Source: Thiomicrorhabdus sp965603495
Lineage (GTDB): Bacteria; Pseudomonadota; Gammaproteobacteria; Thiomicrospirales; Thiomicrospiraceae
Direction of reading: 5' to 3'
NCBI GenBank assembly: GCA_965603495.1
Contig: CBFDDF010000012.1
Span: 1-64,000 of the forward strand
DNA length: 64,000 nt
The notes beneath the pieces were generated by a model. That model searched no databases and was not told where the DNA came from. It was given only the letters and a program-made list of their open reading frames with translations. Both the position numbers and the translations under genes were made by a program. Each line of letters opens with the position of its first letter. Within the stretch, counting starts at the first letter, position 1. This document shows, piece by piece, positions 9,422 to 19,256 of the stretch.

Positions 9422-10105
9422 TTAAGCTTGAGTCATTAACTTGCCATCCAGCAAGATAAGCTGCCTATCCATCTTGGCAGCAAGTTCCAGGTCATGAGTA
9501 ACAATTAACAATGCTGTCTGTAGCTCTTGATTTAATTCTAATAATAAACTGAATACTTGATCGGCGGCACTATGGTCGAGATTACCCGTTGGCTCATCGG
9601 CTAAAATACACTTAGGCTCTGTGATTAATGCACGGGCGATTGCAACCCTTTGGCGTTCACCACCAGAGAGCTCACTGGGTTTATGTGCCATACGCTGATC
9701 CAAACCCACACGCTCTAATAACCGCTCTGCCTTTTGCTGAGCAATTGCGCTGTCAGTACGTCGAATACGTAAAGGCATCATAACGTTTTCCAACGCGGTT
9801 AACTCTGGCAATAAATGGTGAAATTGGTAAACAAAACCCATGTGCTGATTTCTTAATTTACCTCGTTTGGCTTCACCTTCATCGGAAAAGCTGGCTGAGT
9901 TTAAACGCACCACACCAGAATCAGGCGTATCCAGACCTGCAAGAACATGTAGCAAGGTACTTTTACCAGAACCAGAAGCGCCAATAATCGCAACTTTTTC
10001 GCCGGCATACAGACTTAAATCAATATCTGAAAATACCGACGTTTGGATAATACCTTCACGGTAGGTTTTCGACAGCTGGGTCGCTTCCAACACTAGATTA
10101 CTCAT
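9422..10105 (-). CDS. lolD: lipoprotein-releasing system ATPase LolD
   Basis: Encodes a 227-residue ABC ATPase that powers extraction of lipoproteins from the inner membrane for delivery to LolA. Walker A is GASGSGKST, the signature is LSGGERQR, and Walker B is ILADEPTGNLD. Its ATG lies inside the last codons of the permease gene (8-bp overlap), indicating translational coupling. Confidence 0.95.
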   Translation of the reverse strand: MSNLVLEATQLSKTYREGIIQTSVFSDIDLSLYAGEKVAIIGASGSGKSTLLHVLAGLDTPDSGVVRLNSASFSDEGEAKRGKLRNQHMGFVYQFHHLLPELTALENVMMPLRIRRTDSAIAQQKAERLLERVGLDQRMAHKPSELSGGERQRVAIARALITEPKCILADEPTGNLDHSAADQVFSLLLELNQELQTALLIVTHDLELAAKMDRQLILLDGKLMTQA

Positions 10106-11348
10106 AACGCAATGCCTCCGCTGGTTGAACTTTTGAGGCTTTTCTGGCCGGATACAAGGTGGCTAATAGAGTCAAACCAAATGCAATACTGGTAACGTAC
10201 CATACATCCGCCCACTCCACCTTTGAAGGAACCTTGCTAATGTAGTAGACATCCGCAGGAAAGAACTGAATACCCAATAAAGACTCTATGACTGGCACAA
10301 TAACGTCGATATTTAAAGCAAGACTCAATCCGCCAATGAGTCCAAGCAGCGATCCTAATATGCCAATAACCAAGCCTTGAATAATAAAGATCATCTGAAT
10401 GCTGGCAGGCGTTGCGCCAATGGTACGCAGCACTGCGATATCGCCCTGTTTGTCCGTTACGACCATCACCATAGTTGAGACAATGTTAAAAGTGGCCACC
10501 ATAATAATCAGTGCCAAGACAATAAACATCATCTTTTTTTCCATTTCAATGGCTCTAAAAAAATTAGCGTGTTGCTGCGTCCAATCTCGAATATAAAGCG
10601 TTTTATGTGCAATCTGAGACAGCTGTTGCTTTGCTTCACCAACCAAGAACATATCATCTAATTTAATTTGTAGTGCGCCGACCGCATCACCATATTTAAA
10701 GAGTTTTTTAGCATCCTCAATGTGCATAATCGCCAAACCACTATCGTATTCATGCATACCCGCTTCAAACAGGCCAACCACGGTAAAACGCTTAATACGC
10801 GGAACGATGCCTACTGGCGAAACACTGCCTTGTGGTGCAATCAAAGTCACTTTATCGCCGATTGAAACACCTAAACTTAAGGCTAACTCGCTGCCTAAAA
10901 TAATTCGATATTTTTGAGGCACTAAATTCGCTAACTGACCCTGTAGCATTTTGCTATCAATGTCAGCGACCTGACCTTCAAACTCAGGGAGTACACCTCT
11001 AATGGCGGCGCCTTTAACCAAGCTACCATTGGTTAACATTCCTTGCTCCATAATATTGGGAGCGGCACCTACAACATGTGGTTGATTAATCAGGTCATTA
11101 TAAAGCGTATCCCAATTCGCGAGGCGACCATGCTCTTCGCTAATGGTCATATGAGCCGTCATCCCTAAGATCCGCTCACGCAACTCTTCTTGAAAGCCAT
11201 TCATGATGGATAATATCGTAATCAAAGCCGTTACCCCAAGGGCAATGCCGAGCATAGATGACAGAGAAATAAAGGAGATAAAACCATTACGCCTTTTGGC
11301 GCGCGTATAGCGAAGTCCTAGTAACAATTCATAAGGGAGTTTAAACAT
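10098..11348 (-). CDS. lipoprotein-releasing system permease, LolC/LolE family
   Basis: Encodes a 416-residue MacB/FtsX-type permease. One N-terminal transmembrane helix (about 25-50) precedes a periplasmic domain of roughly 220 residues, and three C-terminal helices follow. The N-terminal FISFISLSSMLGIALGVTALI is a hallmark of LolC/E. Only one permease gene accompanies lolD here, whereas E. coli has lolC-lolD-lolE. It may therefore act as a homodimer (LolF-like), or its partner lies elsewhere. It starts 2 bp after the TRIC-type gene. Confidence 0.92.
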   Translation of the reverse strand: MFKLPYELLLGLRYTRAKRRNGFISFISLSSMLGIALGVTALITILSIMNGFQEELRERILGMTAHMTISEEHGRLANWDTLYNDLINQPHVVGAAPNIMEQGMLTNGSLVKGAAIRGVLPEFEGQVADIDSKMLQGQLANLVPQKYRIILGSELALSLGVSIGDKVTLIAPQGSVSPVGIVPRIKRFTVVGLFEAGMHEYDSGLAIMHIEDAKKLFKYGDAVGALQIKLDDMFLVGEAKQQLSQIAHKTLYIRDWTQQHANFFRAIEMEKKMMFIVLALIIMVATFNIVSTMVMVVTDKQGDIAVLRTIGATPASIQMIFIIQGLVIGILGSLLGLIGGLSLALNIDVIVPVIESLLGIQFFPADVYYISKVPSKVEWADVWYVTSIAFGLTLLATLYPARKASKVQPAEALRYE

Positions 11349-11350
11349 AG

Positions 11351-12043
11351 TTAACCTAATTTATCCGTCTTGTTTTTGCTGTCTTTTTTATGCGCTGGTG
11401 AATTCGAACTCACCGGTGAAACTGCACCTTTATAGGATATAAAGACTGGCAATTCAATATTTAACAGGATTGCCCACACCCTTATTGAGAGTGTTATGAC
11501 AATGGAGAGAAGTGCAGAAAATTCAATCGAAAAACCAAGGTGTTCTAGAGATAAGAAGATACTCGCTCCAATAAAAGAAGCCGTCGCGTAAATCTCTTTG
11601 CGAAACACCAGTGGTACTTCTCCGACCAGTACATCGCGGATAACGCCGCCAACGACACCAGTCATAATGCCCGTCATAATGGCAATCGGATCTGAAAAAC
11701 CTAATGCCATTGCCTTTTGCGTTCCAACCACTGTGAATACCGCCAATCCTAAGGCATCTAAAAACAATAACAATTTTACAGGGAGGCGTTTAAACCTGGC
11801 CAAGAAAAATAGCGTAAGGGCTGTAATGACAACGACATAAATATAAATATCCTGCTGAGTCCAAAACACAGGAACATCAATAATTAGATCCCGTAAAGTT
11901 CCGCCACCAATCGCGGTCACCATCGCAATAACCACTGCACCAAACAAGTCTAACTCTTTACGGCGAGCAGCCAAAAGTCCAGTAACTGCAAATACGACTG
12001 TTCCGAGGAGATCTAATGAGTGTAAAGTGAGTGCAAGTGTCAT
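11351..12043 (-). CDS. TRIC / UPF0126 family membrane protein
   Basis: Encodes about 230 residues, almost all in seven hydrophobic helices. Two repeated halves carry GGGTLRD and GGVIRDV, the signature of the trimeric intracellular cation channel (UPF0126, YicG-like) family. The ATG at 12041-12043 gives the usual family N-terminus (MTLALTLHSLDLLG). An upstream in-frame start would lie inside the sqr terminator hairpin and is rejected; an ATG at 12053-12055 is possible. TATAAT just upstream could be a -10 box. The physiological ion is unknown. It heads the operon with the Lol genes. Confidence 0.88.
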   Translation of the reverse strand: MTLALTLHSLDLLGTVVFAVTGLLAARRKELDLFGAVVIAMVTAIGGGTLRDLIIDVPVFWTQQDIYIYVVVITALTLFFLARFKRLPVKLLLFLDALGLAVFTVVGTQKAMALGFSDPIAIMTGIMTGVVGGVIRDVLVGEVPLVFRKEIYATASFIGASIFLSLEHLGFSIEFSALLSIVITLSIRVWAILLNIELPVFISYKGAVSPVSSNSPAHKKDSKNKTDKLG

Positions 12044-12068
12044 AGCGGCACCCATTATAAACGAGCGC

Positions 12069-12103
12069 AAAAAAAAAGCCCTCATTAAGAGGGCTTTTTT
12101 TAT
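12069..12103. terminator. terminator after sqr, bidirectional
   Basis: AAAAAGCCCTC and GAGGGCTTTTT arms with an ATTAA loop carry T tracts on both strands. It follows the SQR stop on the minus strand. Confidence 0.9.
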
Positions 12104-12121
12104 TCTAAAGATAAATATGGA

Positions 12122-13438
12122 TTATTTATCTGATTTTAGACGCGTAATACCTAACATTTTCATCATGTATTTCTGATAGATTGGCTCAGAGTTACCCGCT
12201 TTCATATTACGGATAAAGTACTTTTCAAATGCGATCTTCGCTAAGTGAACCCACTTGCCTTTTTTCGCCCACGTTAAGTTACGAGGTGGAATTTGAGGTA
12301 AGGCAACAAAAGCGGCACCAGTATCACCCATATCAGCTAGACAAACCGTATTCCAGGTTGGTTCTGCAGTTGGCTCTTTACCTTCGATATTATTTGCAAC
12401 ATTGTGACAAATCGCCGTTACCATCGATTCAATCATCAAACCTGTTTTTGGTGTTCCACACATAACTGGACAAGTTGTATCCACGGGTGGAATCGCGATC
12501 CCTACTCCTAGTGCATAAATATTGTGGTACGTTGGGTTACGGCTGAACTGATCAACCTTAACAAAACCACGAGGATTGACTAAAGCCCCCCCCATTTTTG
12601 CAGGATCTGCATCAACCATCTCTTGTAGGAATTTAGAACCTTTAAACGCTGGCAGCATCATTGAGTATTTGAATGGCAATTCGTGCTGATCAATTACATC
12701 ACCACGATTGTTATGCTCATCGACATACATGGTGTCGGCTGTAATTTTCGTGACTTTAGCGTTACAGATCCAATTGATATGACGGTTACGCATTTCAGAT
12801 TCCATCAAACCTTTAGAATCCCCCACACCGCCTAAGCCTAAGTGACCAATGTAAGGCTCAGCCGTTACAAATGTCATCGGCACTTGGCTACGAAGTTTAC
12901 GCTTACGTAAATCCGTTTCCATAATCATTCCAAATTCATACGCAGGACCAAAACATGAGGCTCCTTGAACAGCACCCACAATGATTGGACCTGGCGCTTT
13001 ACAGAACGCTTCCCATTCTTCATATGCTTCAACCGAGTGCGGTGTTGAACAAACAGAAACCGTATTACCACCTTGGCTCTTTGGGCCAAACCCTTCAATT
13101 TCGTCAAAGGCTAAAGCAGGACCCGTTGCCAGAATAAGGTAGTCATAGTCCATTTCAGAACCATCAGATAACTTAATCTTGTTCGCCTCTGGATCAAGAC
13201 CAACACAAGTTTGGTTATAAAATTCGATACCTTTACGCGTTAGGTAAGGCTCTAGCTTGAAAGAAATATCCTCTGCTTTACGCCAACCTACAGCAACCCA
13301 AGGGTTAGATGGGATGAAATTGAATTCATCAGTATTACTGACGACTTTAACCGTATGGCCTTTATCTAATTGCTTACGAATATCGTAAGACATTGGTAAA
13401 CCACCTGTACTAGCGCCTACTACAACAACTGTTGCCAT
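12122..13438 (-). CDS. sqr: sulfide:quinone oxidoreductase
   Basis: Encodes a 438-residue flavoprotein that oxidises sulfide and passes electrons to the membrane quinone pool. The N-terminal FAD-binding motif is VVVVGASTGGLP, and DYLILATGP is the second dinucleotide-fold motif. Cys residues in GASCFGP and CPVMCGTPKTG are the expected redox-active pair. The C-terminus is basic and amphipathic, fitting membrane attachment. The start is the ATG after AGAGGAATAAGC; an in-frame TTG 18 codons upstream is rejected. The exact SQR subtype is not assigned. It is monocistronic, with no soxXYZAB genes nearby. Confidence 0.9.
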   Translation of the reverse strand: MATVVVVGASTGGLPMSYDIRKQLDKGHTVKVVSNTDEFNFIPSNPWVAVGWRKAEDISFKLEPYLTRKGIEFYNQTCVGLDPEANKIKLSDGSEMDYDYLILATGPALAFDEIEGFGPKSQGGNTVSVCSTPHSVEAYEEWEAFCKAPGPIIVGAVQGASCFGPAYEFGMIMETDLRKRKLRSQVPMTFVTAEPYIGHLGLGGVGDSKGLMESEMRNRHINWICNAKVTKITADTMYVDEHNNRGDVIDQHELPFKYSMMLPAFKGSKFLQEMVDADPAKMGGALVNPRGFVKVDQFSRNPTYHNIYALGVGIAIPPVDTTCPVMCGTPKTGLMIESMVTAICHNVANNIEGKEPTAEPTWNTVCLADMGDTGAAFVALPQIPPRNLTWAKKGKWVHLAKIAFEKYFIRNMKAGNSEPIYQKYMMKMLGITRLKSDK

Positions 13439-13642
13439 GCTTATTCCTCTTGTATAAAATTTACCGGTAAAAAGTGTTTTGTTCGTACTCAAAAGTCCGA
13501 AATAACGCCTGATCGACTAGAATGAAAAATAATTAGTGCGGTGATAATGAACCATCCATCCATGAATTAACAATTAATTCTATCGATCCTTTATCAGTAA
13601 TTTTAATAATGACCCAAAAAGAGTTTGATCAATTGGCGGTAT

Positions 13643-14863
13643 CTATTTGTTTTGTAAAGAGATGAGTACGGCAGGCACGACGAGCAAGATTAAAAAGGTC
13701 GCAATGAATAATGCTAATAATGTTATTAAACTTGCTAACTGAACCAATTCATTTTGACTAAAGGCCAATACAGCCAAACCAATAAACAGGACCCATGAGG
13801 TTATCCAGATCGGCCTGCCAACACTGGCCATTGAGAACCGAACTGCAGACTCCGCATCGGTAAAGACAGATTGCTGCGCGCGCACATAACGTGAAAAAAA
13901 GTGGATACCATCATCTACTATCAAGCCAAGTGGCACCATGATGAGCAGTAAACTCAAACTACCGCCTAGATCTAAAAACAGCATAAAACCATTTAAGGTA
14001 ATCAATAAAGCGAGTAGATTCACTAGAACATTAATCAAAGCTAGCTTTAAACTCTGCCAAAAAAGCACAAACAGAATTAAAAAGGCGGCTACCAACCAAA
14101 ACAGATCCTGAAATTGAGGCTGATAAAACCAATTAAACACGGTTAAGACAATCATCAACCCAGCACTCAGCCAAAGTAGCCAACGACTCAGCAACCGATA
14201 CTTTATCAAGCCCTTAGAGACAAAACTAAAGCCGTGTCTATCTGCGCTATTGCCCACTCTAAATTCTAATAACCAAGAAAGTAAAAACAGAGGCAACCAA
14301 GTCATTGCGCTGAGATAACTAATTGCAACCCCTAGACTTACAATAATAGCTAACCCCGTTAGACTTGCATCAAACCAAGCCGCAAAGATAAAACCCAGAG
14401 CAGTGGTTAAATTCGAAAGAAAAATCGGCATCGCATTTGATTTTAAAGCTTCAGCCACAGCATCGTACTGAAATAAACCCCGGGCCATCTCTCTCAATAA
14501 GGTACTCAAAATATGTACTAAATTACTGGTGAGTAAGGTCACGACGACCACTAAACCTAATACCGATTCCGTGGTAAAAGCCGTACCAATCCAACCCAGG
14601 CCGCCAAATAACATCAGCAAGATATAAAGGCTCAGAGCCAATTGCACCAAGCCGGACTTGAAGGAATCCATCAAATAACCCATCGTCAAGCTCATCAAAA
14701 CTAAACTAATGGTTAACAACCCTAAGTCAGATAACAGTGGATTGAAATCAACCATAGTCAGTCCATAGAGCGCGAGTAAACTCAATAGCACCCAGCCGCC
14801 GGATAAAATCAACTTGTTATGCGCCAATATTTGAACCCAGTTATACGCCCAGCTTGCATTCAT
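13643..14863 (-). CDS. RND/MMPL-like membrane protein lacking periplasmic domains
   Basis: Encodes 406 residues with about twelve predicted transmembrane helices in two six-helix halves. The second half has the RND/MMPL TM10-type sequence VDDGIHFFSRY, and the first half has the matching stretch but with the acidic residue lost (LLTSNLVHIL). DAVAEALKSN and LTTALGF also match MMPL halves. In ordinary RND exporters each half has a large periplasmic domain between its first two helices; here both are cut to about ten residues. Its substrate is unknown. It diverges from mfd, and GGGAT before the ATG is a weak ribosome site. Confidence 0.75.
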   Translation of the reverse strand: MNASWAYNWVQILAHNKLILSGGWVLLSLLALYGLTMVDFNPLLSDLGLLTISLVLMSLTMGYLMDSFKSGLVQLALSLYILLMLFGGLGWIGTAFTTESVLGLVVVVTLLTSNLVHILSTLLREMARGLFQYDAVAEALKSNAMPIFLSNLTTALGFIFAAWFDASLTGLAIIVSLGVAISYLSAMTWLPLFLLSWLLEFRVGNSADRHGFSFVSKGLIKYRLLSRWLLWLSAGLMIVLTVFNWFYQPQFQDLFWLVAAFLILFVLFWQSLKLALINVLVNLLALLITLNGFMLFLDLGGSLSLLLIMVPLGLIVDDGIHFFSRYVRAQQSVFTDAESAVRFSMASVGRPIWITSWVLFIGLAVLAFSQNELVQLASLITLLALFIATFLILLVVPAVLISLQNK

Positions 14864-14974
14864 TTTAGATCCCAGTAAGTCATAAATCAGTTCTGCCTTA
14901 ATTAATTAATCATTTTAAGATGCCAGTAGTTTAAAATATTGCGCATTCAATATGACAAAGAATCCACTGGTATT

Positions 14975-17900
14975 ATGAAAAAACTACAGGCGCCTTTAGC
15001 AACTAATGACATTAAACTTAAAGGTAATCGTTCATACTGGGGGCCCCTCAATGCCTCAGAGAGCGCATTAGTCATTGCCAACACCTACCAGAACTCACCA
15101 GGCCTGGTGGTTGTCTTAACTCAGGACAGCCAATCAGCCAATCAGTTACAAGAATCCTTGCAGTTTTTTCTAAACCATCCAGATGCCAATCAGGATGATA
15201 TTCACGCCTTTCCTGAATGGGAAACCCTGCCCTACGATCAGTTTTCTCCGCACCAGGATATTGTCTCGGAGCGTTTAAAAACGCTCTATCGCTTGCCACA
15301 ACTTCAGCAAGGGATTCTGATTTTACCGATCTCGACCCTCATTCAAAAGATTGTGCCCCACGATTACATTAGCCAATTTACCTTTTTATTGGCATGCGGC
15401 GATACCCTAGAAATAGAGCCCTTTACGCGTAAATTAGAAGCCAGTAGCTATCAACGCGTCAGTCAAGTGATGGAACATGGCGAATTTGCGATTCGCGGTT
15501 CAATCATTGATCTGTTTCCAATGGGCAGTAAAACCCCCTTCCGCATTGACCTATTTGATGACGAAGTGGAAACTATCCGCAGCTTTGATCCAGATAACCA
15601 ACGTTCAATTGAACAGATTGATAAAATCCAGTTATTACCTGCTAAAGAGTTCAACTTTACTCAACAAGGCATTGATTTATTTAGACTCAAGTTCCGTGAT
15701 CGTTTTGGCGATGATGCTAGAAAAGCCCAAATCTATAAAGACGTTTCTGATGGACAAGCCGTTGGTGGATTAGAGTATTACCTACCACTCTTCCATGAAA
15801 ACTTAACCGATCTATTCAGCTATTTACCAGATGACACACGCTTTTTCGAGTTCGGAAACTTGGAAACTGGCATCGATAAGATTCACAATGAATATGAGGA
15901 ACGTTACCAAGTCGGCCAACACAATCCGGATTTTCCTCTGCTCAAACCCGAAGAAATCATTCTGGATAAAACCGATTTTTTAACGGCTTTAAAACGCTAT
16001 CATCGCATTAGTTTACAGTCGGATTTATCGGCCAAAAACACCACTAAGTTTGCCACTAAAACCCTACCTGAACTGGATGTGCAATCACAAAGCGAATACC
16101 CTCTTGCTAAACTGAATGCCTTTTTAGATCACTATCAGGGCAAGGTGATATTCAGTGCTGAAAGTACTGGACGCAGAGAAACCCTAATCACCTTATTGGC
16201 TAAACATAAGCAATTCCCGCTAATTGTGGAACAGTGGTCGGATGCGTTAACGGCCAAGAAATCGCAATGCATTTTAGTCAGCCCACTCGAAGAATCGATT
16301 TATACTGATGACTACTGCATCATTTCCGAAACGCAGATTTTCGGGCAAACGGTGGTTCAAAAACGCCGTCGTAAAAAGAAACATGATGACTTCAATAGCG
16401 CGATCAGTAACCTTATTGAACTCGACATCGGTAGCCCAATTGTGCATATCGACCATGGGGTCGGTCGTTACCGCGGTTTAGAAATCCTCGAAATTCATGA
16501 TGAAGCCAAAGAGTTTCTAATGATCGAATACGCCAGTGAAGCCAAACTTTATGTACCGGTCACCTCTTTACACCTCATCAGTCGCTATACGGGTGCTACC
16601 CCTGAAACCGCCCCCCTTCATCGACTTGGTAGTGACCGTTGGGAAAAAGCTAAACGTAAAGCGGCTGAAAAAGTACATGATGTTGCCGCAGAACTACTGG
16701 ATATCTATGCGCAAAGAGCGGCCAGACCTGGTTATGCTTTTAAAACCCCTGTTGAAGCTTATCAACGTTTTGCTTCAAGCTTTCCATTTGAAGAAACGCC
16801 TGATCAACAACAAGCCATTGAAGCCGTCATCGCAGACATGCACTCTGACAAACCGATGGATCGCCTGATCTGTGGTGATGTCGGCTTTGGTAAAACCGAA
16901 GTGGCTATGCGTGCTGCCTTTATCGCCGCCTACGATGGCAAACAAGTGGCCATTTTAGTACCGACCACCCTATTAGCCCATCAACACCTTGAGAACTTTA
17001 GAAATAGATTCTCAGATTGGCCCGTCAAAATTGAAGTGCTATCGCGCTTTCAAACCGCTAAAGAGCAAAAGATCGTTTTAGAAGATTTGAAAGCCGGTAA
17101 GGTCGACATTATTATTGGAACCCATAAACTAATCCAAAAAGATGTCGCTTACCAAGAGCTTGGTTTGATTATTATTGATGAAGAGCATCGTTTTGGAGTC
17201 AGACAAAAAGAACAACTTAAAAAGATGCGTGCCGAAGTCGATGTCATGACCATGACCGCGACCCCGATTCCGCGTACTTTAAATATGGCGATGAATGACT
17301 TACGCGACTTATCCATTATCGCCACGCCACCGGCCAAACGTTTAGCTGTACAAACCTTTGTGCAAGAGTGGAACGAAGATGTGGTACGAGAAGCCTCTTT
17401 ACGTGAAATTCGTCGTGGTGGACAGGTTTATATTCTCTATAACCAAGTCGACAAAATTGAGAAAATGGTCGAGACCATTCAGGAACTTATCCCTGAAGCG
17501 AAAGTCACCTTTGCCCATGGCCAGATGAACGAACGTGAACTTGAATCGGTTATGGAAGACTTCTATCACCGTCGCTACAATATTTTAGTCTGTACCACCA
17601 TTATTGAGACGGGGATTGATATCCCGACCGCGAACACCATCCTGATTGATCGTGCCGATAAGTTTGGCTTGGCGCAACTGCATCAATTACGCGGTCGTGT
17701 CGGTCGCTCACATCATCGTGCTTACGCTTACCTGTTTACCGGTGGTAAATCGACTATTTCTAAAGATGCCGAAAAACGCCTGGCCGCCATTGCCAAGCAC
17801 AATACCTTAGGGGCCGGATTTATCCTTGCTAGCCACGATTTAGAAATCCGTGGTGCCGGCGAACTATTGGGTGACGGTCAATCAGGACAAATACAAGAGA

Positions 17901-18430
17901 TCGGTTTTGGCCTATACAGTGAACTACTAGAACGTGCCGTTAAAGCATTAAAGTCCGGTAAACATCCAGAACTCAACACGACCTTGCATACTGGCAGTGA
18001 AGTCGACTTGAGCGTTCCAGCCCTTATTCCCGAAGACTATCTGCCGGATGTCCACACCCGATTGGTTTTCTATAAACGCATTGCCAGTGCTGACGATAAA
18101 ACCAGTTTAAGGGAACTTGAGGTAGAGATGATTGATCGCTTCGGCCTACTGCCCGACCAGGTTAAAAACCTGTTGGTGGTCACGCAGGTTAAATTATTGA
18201 TTGAACCGATGGGCATCATCAAACTCGACGCCTCGGATTCGATGATTCGCTTACAGTTTAATCAACAGCCGGACATTGATCCTATGAAACTCATTAAACT
18301 CATTCAAGCACAACCTAAACAATACCAATTAAAAGGCCAAACGGAACTGAAATTTTTCGATACAATGCCTGAAATATCACAAAGAATTTCAGCCATTGAA
18401 CTCATTATTAGAAGTATTCGAATTGGATAA
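14975..18430 (+). CDS. mfd: transcription-repair coupling factor Mfd
   Basis: Encodes about 1151 residues. Mfd removes RNA polymerase stalled at DNA lesions and recruits UvrA. An N-terminal UvrB-like module is followed by the RNA-polymerase-interaction (CarD-like) domain near 480-550. The RecG-like translocase has GDVGFGKTEVA, IIDEEHRFG, MTATPIPRTL, TTIIETGIDIP and QLRGRVGRS, and the TRCF C-terminal domain ends the protein. The ATG at 14975 fits the E. coli length (1148) better than a TTG 12 codons upstream. A copy of ACCAGGCCTGGT (15097-15108) encodes the SPGLV stretch. Confidence 0.98.
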   Translation: MKKLQAPLATNDIKLKGNRSYWGPLNASESALVIANTYQNSPGLVVVLTQDSQSANQLQESLQFFLNHPDANQDDIHAFPEWETLPYDQFSPHQDIVSERLKTLYRLPQLQQGILILPISTLIQKIVPHDYISQFTFLLACGDTLEIEPFTRKLEASSYQRVSQVMEHGEFAIRGSIIDLFPMGSKTPFRIDLFDDEVETIRSFDPDNQRSIEQIDKIQLLPAKEFNFTQQGIDLFRLKFRDRFGDDARKAQIYKDVSDGQAVGGLEYYLPLFHENLTDLFSYLPDDTRFFEFGNLETGIDKIHNEYEERYQVGQHNPDFPLLKPEEIILDKTDFLTALKRYHRISLQSDLSAKNTTKFATKTLPELDVQSQSEYPLAKLNAFLDHYQGKVIFSAESTGRRETLITLLAKHKQFPLIVEQWSDALTAKKSQCILVSPLEESIYTDDYCIISETQIFGQTVVQKRRRKKKHDDFNSAISNLIELDIGSPIVHIDHGVGRYRGLEILEIHDEAKEFLMIEYASEAKLYVPVTSLHLISRYTGATPETAPLHRLGSDRWEKAKRKAAEKVHDVAAELLDIYAQRAARPGYAFKTPVEAYQRFASSFPFEETPDQQQAIEAVIADMHSDKPMDRLICGDVGFGKTEVAMRAAFIAAYDGKQVAILVPTTLLAHQHLENFRNRFSDWPVKIEVLSRFQTAKEQKIVLEDLKAGKVDIIIGTHKLIQKDVAYQELGLIIIDEEHRFGVRQKEQLKKMRAEVDVMTMTATPIPRTLNMAMNDLRDLSIIATPPAKRLAVQTFVQEWNEDVVREASLREIRRGGQVYILYNQVDKIEKMVETIQELIPEAKVTFAHGQMNERELESVMEDFYHRRYNILVCTTIIETGIDIPTANTILIDRADKFGLAQLHQLRGRVGRSHHRAYAYLFTGGKSTISKDAEKRLAAIAKHNTLGAGFILASHDLEIRGAGELLGDGQSGQIQEIGFGLYSELLERAVKALKSGKHPELNTTLHTGSEVDLSVPALIPEDYLPDVHTRLVFYKRIASADDKTSLRELEVEMIDRFGLLPDQVKNLLVVTQVKLLIEPMGIIKLDASDSMIRLQFNQQPDIDPMKLIKLIQAQPKQYQLKGQTELKFFDTMPEISQRISAIELIIRSIRIG

Positions 18431-18518
18431 AAAGGTTAGGTTTTTGAGCACTTAGAATAGACTTAATTGCAGATAAATCAAACTCATACAACTTACTTTT
18501 ACATGAACAGAATCCTCT

Positions 18519-19184
18519 ATGGAACAGGTTATGAAGCACACTATGAACGTTATCAACTTTAGAATGCACGCAGCGTTAGTCAATTCGCTACTCCTTAGCT
18601 TAACGCTATTGGGCATTATTCCAGCAGCACATGCTGATGAAACGCCTAACTACACGATAGAAGTTATCGTCTTTGAAAACCATGCTTTAAAAGGTTGGAC
18701 CGAAGAACAGTGGTCGGATGAAATTGAACTGCCTATTACAGAAGGCAGTACTTCGGTATTCACGAGAGACAAACGACCGTTATACATTCAAACTAGAGAC
18801 CGATCCCTGAATGAAGTCGCTAAAAAGATGAGTAACGGTTACCGAATTTTATTTCACCAGGCCTGGTCACAAAACGCTTCGGGCTCTAAGAATGCCCCAA
18901 CCGTTCTAATCGAAAATGATCGTAAAGACGGGGCGCAAATGATGGGGACCGTTAAGCTTTACAAAACGCGCTTTGCACATGTTGAAATAGACCTGGAGTT
19001 TGAGAAAGCCATCCCGGTTCAAGTTCGAGAAGCGTTTGCAGAGAACCAACAGATTGGCCTAGAAGACTTGCCAAGTCATTGGCGTTTTAACTTAAAAGAA
19101 GCCCGTAAAATTAAAAATGGTCAACTGCACTATATTGACCACCCACTCTTTGGTGTTTTGGTACAGTTACATAAAAACAACTAA
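18519..19184 (+). CDS. CsiV-like periplasmic protein
   Basis: Encodes 221 residues with a signal sequence (hydrophobic 18-37, cleavage after AAHA). The mature N-terminus YTIEVIVFEN is characteristic of the CsiV (DUF2803-like) family, whose members bind peptidoglycan and in Vibrio affect Csr signalling. The position directly downstream of mfd is also typical. The true start may be one of several nearby ATGs (18519, 18531, 18543), none with a strong ribosome site. It contains ACCAGGCCTGGT at 18856-18867, read as HQAWS. Confidence 0.72.
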   Translation: MEQVMKHTMNVINFRMHAALVNSLLLSLTLLGIIPAAHADETPNYTIEVIVFENHALKGWTEEQWSDEIELPITEGSTSVFTRDKRPLYIQTRDRSLNEVAKKMSNGYRILFHQAWSQNASGSKNAPTVLIENDRKDGAQMMGTVKLYKTRFAHVEIDLEFEKAIPVQVREAFAENQQIGLEDLPSHWRFNLKEARKIKNGQLHYIDHPLFGVLVQLHKNN

Positions 19185-19217
19185 ACACAATGATGACCAC
19201 CCCTCTTAAAACAAACG

Positions 19218-19242
19218 GCACTAAGCTGATTAAGCTTAGTGC
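19218..19242 (-). terminator. terminator between converging genes
   Basis: GCACTAAGCT and AGCTTAGTGC form a perfect 10-bp stem with a GATTA loop. On the minus strand it is followed by GTTTGTTTT, so it serves the heme-binding-type gene, and probably the CsiV-like gene weakly. Confidence 0.75.
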
Positions 19243-19256
19243 TCTAAAAATCTAAG

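Noticed and set aside
11351..12085. A start for the TRIC-type gene at 12085.
   Set aside because: That ATG lies inside the sqr terminator hairpin; later ATGs fit the family better.
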